Assembly (NCBI GenBank): GCA_022571535.1
Contig: JACZXR010000175.1
Span: 1-5,762 of the forward strand
DNA length: 5,762 bases
Source: Deltaproteobacteria bacterium
GTDB taxonomy: Bacteria > Desulfobacterota > Binatia > UBA9968 > CAXXLF01
Direction: 5' to 3'
Below are positions 1-5,146 of the stretch, piece after piece. Each line of letters opens with the position of its first letter. The first letter of the stretch is position 1. A model generated the notes under the pieces. It was not told the origin of the DNA. It worked only from the letters and a program-made list of their open reading frames with translations, and made no database searches. Position numbers and translations under genes: made by a program.

Positions 1-2
1 AG

Positions 3-1520
3 TTGCATCCTCTCGTCCGCTGGCAGTACCGCGGCGGTATCCCCGCAGAGGATCGCAAGGCATGGCTTTTCGAAGATGTGATCGATGCCAACGGCCGCCG
101 CTTCAAGTTCCCGGTAGTCGTCGGCGCGCTCGCCGGAAACAAGGATATCTACTTTCTTGGGATGGGTTGCAAGACTGTTGAGGAAATGGACGAAAAATGG
201 AGGCGAGCCCTTTCGCAACCGATTCCGCCTGTTGTGGTGACGGACGCGCCGTGTCACGAAGAAGTGCATGTCGGTGAAGAGCTGCACCAAGAAGGCTTGG
301 GGCTGGACGAATTTCCTGTGCCGATCTCGACGCCCGGCTTTGACAACGGACCTTATACCACTTGCTCTCATTGGATTACCAAAGACCCGGAGACCGGAAT
401 CCAGAACCTTGGGAACTACCGCGGCCAGATCAAGTCGCCCACGCGTATCGGGGTTTTCCCATCCGGGCTGGGCCAGGACATCTACGTCCATTGGGAAAAG
501 GCGAAGGCGAAGGGCGAACCGTTACCCGCGGCGCTGGTCCTTGGCGCACCACCTGTTGTTTCCTACGTTGCGGTACAGAAAGTTGCATATGGATTGGATG
601 AGATGGCAGTTGCCGGGGGATTGGTCGGCGAACCCATTCGCATTGTCAAATGCAAGACCGTAGACCTCTTCGTGCCCGCCGAGTCGGAGATCGTCATTGA
701 AGGGCTCTTGAACACGGAGTGGATCGAGCCGGAGGGACCCTTCGGCGAATCGCATGGTTACATGCACCCCCGGCAGCTAAATCCCTATATGGATGTGACG
801 GCGATCTCCCATCGTAAAAATGCCATCTATGTCTCCTGGATCAGCCAGGTCACGCCGAGCGAGTCGTCGTGCATTCGAAAAATCGGTTACGACCGGCTGA
901 TGCTGGTCCACCTGCGGGACAACTGCCGCATCACGAGCGTGCTCCGTGTGGAGATGCACGAGCCGCTGACGAACACGTACAAACTCGTTATCGTCCAGAT
1001 GCGCCGGCCGAGCGAGGCGGAGGTCTGGCGCGCCCTGCACGCGGCATCCTCATTTCATCCCGGTGTCGGCAAAATCGTCGTCGCCGTTGATGAGGACATC
1101 GACCCCTCGAATGAGGCGGCAGTGTTCTGGGCCATGTGCTACCGTATGAAACCTCACCGCGATGTCAAAATCATCGAAGGCATGGAGAAAGGACATGCGC
1201 CACCGTTTCTCTACAAAGATACTGTCCGGGGCACGGATGTGGTCTCGTATCATCTGCCTGCCGACGAATCCGGGATGCTGTGCAACGCGATCTTGAAAGA
1301 ACCGTTCCCGCCGATCTCCCTGCCCAAGCGCGAGTATATGGAGCGAGCCCGCGAACTGTGGGAAGAGCTTGACCTGCCAAAACTGAGGCCGGAGATGCCG
1401 TGGTATGGCTATTCGCTCGGTCAATGGGACGATGAGTTGGACGAAGAAGCACGGCTTGCGGTGCTGGGACGCTATTATGAGACTGGCAAGAAGCTGGAGC
1501 AACGGAGAGAGAAAGCGTGA
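3..1520 (+). CDS. UbiD-family decarboxylase, 5' end cut by window edge
   Basis: Probable prenylated-FMN-dependent (de)carboxylase of the UbiD/Fdc1/AroY family, acting in the cytosol on an aromatic or alpha,beta-unsaturated acid. The frame is open to the left edge. The first codon shown (TTG) is probably an internal Leu, because the usual N-terminal stretch of roughly 35-50 residues before the LFEDV segment is missing. Numbering from that codon, the metal ligands of the family appear as N135 (NLGNYR), H163 (YVHW) and E200 (GLDEMAVAG). The catalytic Arg-Glu-Glu set appears as R140, E244 and E249 in EGPFGE. The N-to-R, E-to-E and E200-to-E244 spacings equal those I recall for Fdc1 (N168/R173, E277/E282, E233/E277); the N135-to-H163 loop is about five residues longer. 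The C-terminus is charged and ends after a RYYETGKKLEQ helix. These enzymes need the UbiX prenyltransferase product, but no ubiX is in view. Family assignment is firm; the substrate (phenolic acid, hydroxybenzoate or other) cannot be read from the sequence. Confidence 0.93.
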   Translation: MHPLVRWQYRGGIPAEDRKAWLFEDVIDANGRRFKFPVVVGALAGNKDIYFLGMGCKTVEEMDEKWRRALSQPIPPVVVTDAPCHEEVHVGEELHQEGLGLDEFPVPISTPGFDNGPYTTCSHWITKDPETGIQNLGNYRGQIKSPTRIGVFPSGLGQDIYVHWEKAKAKGEPLPAALVLGAPPVVSYVAVQKVAYGLDEMAVAGGLVGEPIRIVKCKTVDLFVPAESEIVIEGLLNTEWIEPEGPFGESHGYMHPRQLNPYMDVTAISHRKNAIYVSWISQVTPSESSCIRKIGYDRLMLVHLRDNCRITSVLRVEMHEPLTNTYKLVIVQMRRPSEAEVWRALHAASSFHPGVGKIVVAVDEDIDPSNEAAVFWAMCYRMKPHRDVKIIEGMEKGHAPPFLYKDTVRGTDVVSYHLPADESGMLCNAILKEPFPPISLPKREYMERARELWEELDLPKLRPEMPWYGYSLGQWDDELDEEARLAVLGRYYETGKKLEQRREKA

Positions 1521-1627
1521 TACGCGACGCGTGCTGAATCCTGCGCGGACACCAAGTCGAATCCTTGCGAGCACCCCGGTAAGATTGGGTCTATCAGAAA
1601 AGGTTGCATATCAAGTTATATCGACCA

Positions 1628-1640
1628 CGGGGGAAACCCG
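1628..1640. repeat. Small inverted repeat CGGG/CCCG
   Basis: CGGG at 1628-1631 pairs with CCCG at 1637-1640 around a short GGAAA loop. On its own it is weak, but it directly abuts the perfect palindrome at 1641-1660 and is probably part of the same palindromic element. Confidence 0.4.
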
Positions 1641-1660
1641 ACCTGCCTGCGCAGGCAGGT
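1641..1660. repeat. Perfect 20-bp GC-rich palindrome
   Basis: The ten bases ACCTGCCTGC at 1641-1650 are followed at once by their exact reverse complement GCAGGCAGGT. With a G-T wobble the pairing extends to 1638-1663. No T tract follows, so it is not a standard terminator. GC-rich palindromes of this kind are often dispersed in multiple copies through a genome (REP-like). That is an inference, since only one copy is visible here. Confidence 0.8.
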
Positions 1661-1670
1661 TGGTAATGTG

Positions 1671-1688
1671 CCCGCGACAAGCCGCGGG
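1671..1688. repeat. Second GC-rich hairpin, CCCGCG/CGCGGG
   Basis: CCCGCG at 1671-1676 and CGCGGG at 1683-1688 form a six-base-pair stem around the loop ACAAGC. It lies 10 bp after the perfect palindrome and no U-rich stretch follows. The pair looks like a composite palindromic repeat rather than a terminator. Confidence 0.65.
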
Positions 1689-1832
1689 GTATCCGAATTA
1701 ATGAAAAATCATTATTATATCCCTGGCATTTTGGCTAAATCGCTTCGGCCGTTTCCTCGCACATACCCTTCGGGACACCCTCCCATTTTGAGATGTCCGT
1801 CAAATCGGGGCCAGCTCAAGCCGTCCCTTTAG

Positions 1833-1861
1833 TTGACTTCTATTTTTTCACATGTTACAGA
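1833..1861 (+). promoter_or_regulatory. Candidate sigma-70 promoter with extended -10
   Basis: TTGACT at 1833-1838 matches the -35 consensus at five of six bases. Exactly 17 bp separate it from TACAGA at 1856-1861, a poor -10 hexamer that is preceded by TG one base upstream (1853-1854), as in extended -10 promoters. It reads toward the lytic transglycosylase gene and would give a leader of roughly 130 nt. The motif is seen in the sequence; activity is inferred. Confidence 0.35.
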
Positions 1862-1899
1862 CAAGGCACTTGTGGACATTTCTAACTCATCGTCTTTGA

Positions 1900-1911
1900 A
1901 ATTGATCAATT
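1900..1911. promoter_or_regulatory. Perfect 12-bp palindrome, possible operator
   Basis: AATTGATCAATT is its own reverse complement and lies 5 bp upstream of the TAAAG element of the candidate sigma-28 promoter. The position suits an activator or repressor site. It is not an FNR box, whose half sites would be separated by four bases. No regulator gene is in view. Confidence 0.3.
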
Positions 1912-1916
1912 CTTGC

Positions 1917-1943
1917 TAAAGACCGGCTCCTACGGGGCGATAT
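1917..1943 (+). promoter_or_regulatory. Candidate sigma-28 (FliA) flagellar-type promoter
   Basis: TAAAG at 1917-1921, then 14 bp, then GGCGATAT at 1936-1943. The sigma-28 consensus TAAAGTTT-N11-GCCGATAA has the same TAAAG-to-GCCGATAA spacing of 14, and the -10 here matches six of eight bases. It points at the lytic transglycosylase gene, with about 57 bp from the -10 to the GTG at 2001. If real, this gene is expressed with late flagellar and chemotaxis genes. Confidence 0.5.
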
Positions 1944-2000
1944 TCGGGTAATAACATCTGGCATCTAGGCCCGAAGAGTTAAATTGGGGTATTTTAACTG

Positions 2001-2660
2001 GTGAGAATGAGAAAGTTTATGGATTTTCAAAGGCTTAGAGTCCTAGTCCCGCCCTTGACCTTGGCCCTGTCACTCTTTTTCCTGTTCGTCCTCAACCCAA
2101 CGGACCCCATGCATGGGGATATGGATTACCTGACAGAGGAATTAAAATGGGCCGATGGGGAGCATTTTGACGAGATCTCCAGGATCTATTCCGTACTTAG
2201 AACACACAGGAAGGATTTGGATCATATCGCAGCATGGACCATAGCTAAGACGATCCTTGAGGAAAGCAACAAATATTTGCTCGACCCGATGCTGGTCCTT
2301 GCCGTGATAAAAGTGGAAAGCTCCTTTCAACATTTGGCAGTCTCGCCCGTGGGGGCCAGAGGGCTAATGCAAATCCGCCCCTTCGTTGCCAATGCCATAG
2401 CGCCTGAGGTCAATATCAAGCCCTGGCATGGGATCGATAGTCTCGATGATCCAGTCCTCAATATAAAGATCGGGGTTTTCTATCTCAGCCGCCTGAAAAA
2501 GAGGTTCAAGGACATGGAACTCGCCTTAACCGCGTACAACTGGGGACCAACCAAGATCGGATATAGGTTAAAAAACAGGGGCCAGATCCCGCTGGGGTAT
2601 GCAAGGAAAGTCCTCTCCGCCTATCACTTCTACAGCCAGGATTTGCCGCAAAATCCATAG
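2001..2660 (+). CDS. Membrane-anchored SLT-type lytic transglycosylase
   Basis: Cleaves the MurNAc-GlcNAc bond of peptidoglycan with 1,6-anhydro product formation, as expected for the GH23/SLT family. The 219-residue product starts with basic residues and one hydrophobic segment (about 11-31, VLVPPLTLALSLFFLFV), which is an uncleaved anchor or signal peptide, so the catalytic domain faces the periplasm. The SLT domain covers about 90-210. The catalytic Glu is E106 in KVESSF, followed by SPVGARGLMQIRP (115-127) and the AYNWGP motif (178-183), all family hallmarks. The start is uncertain: GTG at 2001 and ATGs at 2007 and 2019 are in frame. None has a strong Shine-Dalgarno site; GGGG at 1986-1989 serves 2001 poorly, while GAG at 2009-2011 is well spaced for 2019. 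It stands alone, behind a candidate sigma-28 promoter, which would fit a flagellar rod or envelope-remodelling enzyme. A general cell-wall turnover role is the alternative. Confidence 0.9.
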   Translation: MRMRKFMDFQRLRVLVPPLTLALSLFFLFVLNPTDPMHGDMDYLTEELKWADGEHFDEISRIYSVLRTHRKDLDHIAAWTIAKTILEESNKYLLDPMLVLAVIKVESSFQHLAVSPVGARGLMQIRPFVANAIAPEVNIKPWHGIDSLDDPVLNIKIGVFYLSRLKKRFKDMELALTAYNWGPTKIGYRLKNRGQIPLGYARKVLSAYHFYSQDLPQNP

Positions 2661-2881
2661 CTTACCGTCGAGAACCACGCTAAATTCCCCCACCAGGTTT
2701 ATAAAAAACCGGACCAGTGTTTGCCGACTGCTATTCCTGGCCATTGATTGGTCAATCCAGGCAATAGAAAATAAGAACTGCAGGATCACAGGATACGGCT
2801 TAACACAGAAATCAGAAGGGGTGTGGCACCCGGCCACGAGCCTGTGGTAAATAGTTCGAGTTTACTTCTTCGAGGTAGACC
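2661..2881. other. 221-bp gap with hairpins
   Basis: No gene is seen on either strand. The gap holds a long bulged hairpin at 2731-2767 and a small one, GTGGC/GCCAC with loop ACCCG, at 2823-2837. It ends with a GAGG ribosome-binding site at 2872-2875. No convincing -35/-10 pair for the downstream cluster was found, although its promoter is expected here. Confidence 0.5.
2731..2767 (+). repeat. 15-bp bulged hairpin after the transglycosylase gene
   Basis: CTATT-CCTGG (2731-2740), a CC bulge, ATTGA (2743-2747), loop TTGG, TCAAT-CCAGG (2752-2761), a single C bulge, then AATAG (2763-2767). All fifteen stem pairs are Watson-Crick. No T tract follows on the + strand, and none would follow on the - strand, so it is not a classical intrinsic terminator. 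It could be a 3'-end-stabilising structure, a Rho-associated end or a small palindromic repeat. Confidence 0.6.
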
Positions 2882-3364
2882 ATGAGCGATCCAAAGGAAC
2901 TGACCCTGACTGACCAGGCATTGGAGGAGATATCGCGGCACGCGAGGGAAACATTTCCTGAGGAGTGTTGTGGGATGATCTTCTATAACGGCAGGACCGA
3001 CGAGGTACGGCTCTGTGTGAACATTCAGAACAAACTTCACGCCCTGGATCCGGAAACCTACCCGCGCAACGCAACCATTGCGTATGCCATGGACTTCAAG
3101 GAACTGGAATCCATCATGCACGAAGCCAAAGCTACCAGCTCTACCCTCAAGGCCTTCTATCACTCCCACCCAGGACACGAGGCCTACTTCTCCGAAGAGG
3201 ACAAAGGATTCGCAACTCCATTTGGAGAACCTACCTACCCGGACTGCGCCCAGGTTGTCATCTCCATCTATGACAGGGTGGTCAGAGAAATATGTGCCTT
3301 CGCCTGGGTACAGCAGGAAAAAGATTTTGTCCGGATTCCTCTCAAAAAGGTGCCGCCCCCATGA
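2882..3364 (+). CDS. JAMM/MPN+ (M67 family) metallopeptidase
   Basis: Predicted Zn-dependent peptidase or isopeptidase of the prokaryotic JAB/JAMM family. The 160-residue length fits a single-domain member. The JAMM signature is complete: E28 in PEECCG (26-31), then HSHPGHEAYFSEED with H94, H96, S104 and D107, which is H-x-H-x7-S-x2-D. There is no signal peptide, so it is cytosolic. Bacterial relatives remove C-terminal extensions from ubiquitin-like sulfur carriers of the ThiS/MoaD/CysO type, but no such carrier or E1-like enzyme is in the window, so the substrate is open. The ATG start is supported by GAGG at 2872-2875, six bases upstream. It is the first gene of a tight cluster; its TGA overlaps the ATG of the alpha/beta hydrolase gene, implying translational coupling. 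The family assignment is strong, the role is unknown. Confidence 0.9.
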   Translation: MSDPKELTLTDQALEEISRHARETFPEECCGMIFYNGRTDEVRLCVNIQNKLHALDPETYPRNATIAYAMDFKELESIMHEAKATSSTLKAFYHSHPGHEAYFSEEDKGFATPFGEPTYPDCAQVVISIYDRVVREICAFAWVQQEKDFVRIPLKKVPPP

Positions 3365-4239
3365 GACCTAGGAACCGCACCATCGATGTCCGGGGATTAA
3401 AAATTCATTACACGGAGTGGGGGAATCGGCAAGGAGAGCCGCTAATTCTAATCCATGGCTTCCTGGACCATTCCCGAAGCTGGGACCCCTTTGTCACAGC
3501 CATGGAGAAGGTATCCAAGAGGCGGATGTGGATCATCGCGCCGGACTGTCGTGGACATGGGAACAGCGGTTGGGTCGGAGCAGGGGGCTACTACCATTTT
3601 CCTGATTACATTCTCGACCTGGACACCCTGATTCATAGCCTGGGAACCCCTTCAGTCAGCTTGGTGGGACATTCCATGGGCGGGACCATTTCGTTTCTAT
3701 ACGCAGGAACCTTTCCTAACCGGGTGAGACAACTCATCTTGGTTGAGGGGCTTGGTCCTGTCGGTATGACCTGCGCGGAAGCGCCTCCCAGGATGGAAAA
3801 ATGGCTTTCGGATATCAGGGCATTGGAACAGAAAAAGCGATCGAACCATTTAACCCTTGAAAAAGCCGCAAAACAACTGCAGAGGAATAATCCTCGGCTC
3901 AAGCCGCAAATGGCCATGCATCTGGCACACCATGGAATTAAACAGAAGGGCAACGGGAGATGGGAATGGAAGTTCGACCGCCTTCACCGCACCACCGCAC
4001 CCCAACCATTCTACGTCGAACAGGCACTTGAATTCCTGGACCGCATCAAATGCCCCGTTCTGTTGATTTGGGGAAAGGAAAGTGCCCGATACCTCCAGCA
4101 GCGCAACATGAAAGCACGCCTGAAGGCGCTGACTCACCAAACCGTGGAAGAAATTCCACGGGTTGGACACATGGTCCATCATGAAAACCCTGAAGGGCTG
4201 GCTCGGATTGTGTCAGACTTTCTCAACGTGTCGAAATGA
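3361..4239 (+). CDS. Alpha/beta hydrolase fold protein
   Basis: Cytosolic serine hydrolase of the alpha/beta fold (292 residues), probably an esterase-like enzyme; no signal peptide is seen. The HGF oxyanion motif is at 32-34, followed by PDCRGHGNSG (61-70), the nucleophile elbow GHSMGG with S105, a cap-like helical region (about 135-225, Lys/Gln/Arg-rich) and the catalytic His H270 in RVGHMVHH. At the usual acid position after strand 7 (IWGKES, 236-241) the common Asp is Ser241. E240, or E129 in LILVEGLGP after strand 6 (as in some haloalkane dehalogenases), may be the acid. The frame is open from an upstream ATG at 3292, but that lies inside the JAMM gene. I chose ATG 3361 because it gives an ATGA overlap with the preceding stop, keeps the conserved fold intact and has AAAGGTG at 3345-3351 before it. 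The substrate is unknown; haloalkane dehalogenase and SERHL-like hydrolases are alternatives. Confidence 0.88.
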   Translation: MRPRNRTIDVRGLKIHYTEWGNRQGEPLILIHGFLDHSRSWDPFVTAMEKVSKRRMWIIAPDCRGHGNSGWVGAGGYYHFPDYILDLDTLIHSLGTPSVSLVGHSMGGTISFLYAGTFPNRVRQLILVEGLGPVGMTCAEAPPRMEKWLSDIRALEQKKRSNHLTLEKAAKQLQRNNPRLKPQMAMHLAHHGIKQKGNGRWEWKFDRLHRTTAPQPFYVEQALEFLDRIKCPVLLIWGKESARYLQQRNMKARLKALTHQTVEEIPRVGHMVHHENPEGLARIVSDFLNVSK

Positions 4240-4298
4240 CAAAAAGCTATTGATCTACATAACGAATCCTGTTAGGTTCACAGTGAAAGGGCAGGCCA

Positions 4299-4568
4299 GT
4301 GACTGAAAGAAAGAGGCTGTTCCTAAAAGTAGGAGAAGAAGTCACCCATAACCATTATTACCAATGGGGGATCGGCGTTGTCGAAGAGGTGATGACCTCA
4401 TCTGTTCCTGGTGGAACCTGCCTGGTGCGCATCCGCTTCCAAGACATGCGGCTACGCGTCTTCAACAACGACATGGACAGCGAAGGATGCTGTTACTATT
4501 TCGGTGTTCGGCGCTATTTCTATTCATCCCGCAAGGTCAACGATTCGCGCCTTAAATGGCTTTCCTAG
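4299..4568 (+). CDS. Small WGxG-domain protein, DUF3553/CarD-like fold
   Basis: An 89-residue basic protein without signal peptide. The layout VGEEVTH (11-17), WGIG (23-26), then VVEEV and LVRIRFQD (42-49) resembles the small SH3/Tudor-like beta barrels of DUF3553 and the CarD/UvrD C-terminal type, which bind RNA polymerase or other partners. The C-terminal half carries FNNDMD (55-60) and CCYYFGVRRY (64-73), with vicinal cysteines and several aromatics. This is a resemblance judged by eye, not a domain search. The start is GTG at 4299, with AAAGGG at 4286-4291 seven bases upstream. It follows the hydrolase by 59 bp and precedes a secreted-protein gene by 32 bp (from the stop to ATG 4601), so it is probably co-transcribed. 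Its function is unknown; a regulatory or adaptor role is plausible. Confidence 0.72.
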   Translation: MTERKRLFLKVGEEVTHNHYYQWGIGVVEEVMTSSVPGGTCLVRIRFQDMRLRVFNNDMDSEGCCYYFGVRRYFYSSRKVNDSRLKWLS

Positions 4569-4587
4569 CAAATATCCAAAAACTGTT

Positions 4588-4594
4588 GGACAGG
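4588..4594 (+). promoter_or_regulatory. Ribosome-binding site that sets the start at 4601
   Basis: GGACAGG at 4588-4594 ends six bases before ATG 4601. No comparable purine-rich site precedes the earlier in-frame ATG at 4556, which lies inside the preceding gene. The choice also places a signal peptide at the N-terminus. Confidence 0.6.
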
Positions 4595-4600
4595 TTTTCA

Positions 4601-4918
4601 ATGGTCAAAATTCTCTTTGCAGCGCTGCTCTTGTGTTCGCTCCTGACCCCCCCTACTCTATTTGCCGATGGCTTTATCGAGGAGGCTGGGGTAGGAATCG
4701 GTGTGGTTGCCGGCAACCTCATCTATGTGCCTTTGAAAATAACCACCATGATCCTGGCGTTGCCCCAGGGGTTTTTTTCCTGGTTCCTATCGGGCGGAAA
4801 CAATCAACTCGCCGAGCAGTTTCTGGACGAAGTTATGGAAGGGCCTTACTTCATTACCCCTGAGCTGGCAAGATTTGCCATCGGTGAAAGACCAGAGCTA
4901 CTTGAAAATAACCCGTGA
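4601..4918 (+). CDS. Small secreted protein, conserved-type, unknown function
   Basis: A 105-residue product beginning with a classical signal peptide: MVK, a hydrophobic core ILFAALLLCSLL (4-15) and a likely cleavage after A22 (LFA before DG). C12 is not in a good lipobox, so a lipoprotein is unlikely. The mature protein of about 83 residues is glycine-rich and hydrophobic at 28-65 (GVGIGVVAGNLIYVPLK, then LPQGFFSWFLSGG) and ends with GPYFITPELARFAIGERPEL. I recall similar small exported proteins with a NxxYxPxK...GG...YxxTPxxL pattern in delta-class and related bacteria, without known function; that is memory, not a search. A longer form from ATG 4556 (120 residues) would overlap the preceding gene by 13 bp and bury the signal peptide. 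It is the last gene of the cluster and likely acts in the periplasm or at the membrane. Confidence 0.75.
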   Translation: MVKILFAALLLCSLLTPPTLFADGFIEEAGVGIGVVAGNLIYVPLKITTMILALPQGFFSWFLSGGNNQLAEQFLDEVMEGPYFITPELARFAIGERPELLENNP

Positions 4919-5146
4919 CACGCAGCCTCTTCCTCGAGGGAAGAGACCCCGTGCCACAGCCACCTGCCACCATCCTGACAAATAACATTGCCGAGAATTT
5001 AAAGATTCAGCCCTAAACTGATCTCTATCCTTCCGGAAAGCCCCTATCTTCTGCTGGGGACTGGGACACGCGTTACTTATCAACTTATCCTGCACGTGTT
5101 CTGCTAGTCCGAGTCCCCGGCGCCATGATAGAGAGACGACGTTCAT
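4898..5146 (-). CDS. Doubtful small ORF on the minus strand
   Basis: An 82-codon frame read from 5146 down to 4898. Its only strong support is GGAGGAG (complement of 5155-5161) eight bases before the ATG, preceded by more Gs. The product is basic and rich in Arg, Trp and Cys, with no recognisable motif, signal peptide or domain. The third-position bias is weak, and the 3' end overlaps the secreted-protein gene by 21 bp. It also runs back through the hairpin at 4927-4945. A chance frame is more likely than a gene. Confidence 0.15.
   Translation of the reverse strand: MNVVSLSWRRGLGLAEHVQDKLISNACPSPQQKIGAFRKDRDQFRAESLNSRQCYLSGWWQVAVARGLFPRGRGCVSRVIFK

Larger units (their letters stand above)
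1521..2000. other. 480-bp gap with palindromes and promoters
   Basis: No convincing gene is present. The first third carries GC-rich inverted repeats (1628-1688). The last third carries promoter-like motifs and a palindrome leading into the transglycosylase gene. A 43-codon ATG frame at 1701-1832 has only a distant GGGG before it and an ordinary composition, so I do not call it. A small imperfect direct repeat, GAATCCTGCG at 1536-1545 and GAATCCTTGCG at 1559-1569, lies just past the decarboxylase gene. No Rho-independent terminator with a T tract follows the decarboxylase stop. Confidence 0.6.

Noticed and set aside
1050..1574. A 174-codon open frame on the minus strand
   Set aside because: It lies almost wholly antisense to the well-supported UbiD-family gene, and its product shows no recognisable domain.
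1405..1701. A 98-codon + strand frame running out of the decarboxylase gene into the gap
   Set aside because: It is the +1 shadow of the decarboxylase C-terminus and then reads through the palindromes; it has no ribosome-binding site and no plausible protein features.
1701..1832. A 43-codon frame starting MKNHYYIPG in the gap
   Set aside because: Only a distant GGGG precedes it, the product is rich in Pro and Arg with no motif, and frames of this length are expected by chance.
2568..2837. An 89-codon minus-strand frame across the gap after the transglycosylase gene
   Set aside because: It needs a GTG start with poor spacing to AGG, overlaps the 3' end of the transglycosylase gene and crosses the strong hairpin.
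2824..2841. TGGCAC resembling a sigma-54 -24 element before the JAMM gene
   Set aside because: The bases at the -12 position are CG rather than GC, with no TTGC-like element at the needed spacing.
3292..3360. An upstream in-frame ATG that would lengthen the alpha/beta hydrolase by 23 residues
   Set aside because: The extension lies wholly inside the JAMM gene, has no resemblance to hydrolase N-termini, and ATG 3361 gives a typical ATGA coupling.
4556..4600. An upstream in-frame ATG that would lengthen the secreted protein by 15 residues
   Set aside because: It overlaps the preceding gene, lacks a ribosome-binding site and would place 15 polar residues before a clear signal peptide; ATG 4601 has GGACAGG at good distance.
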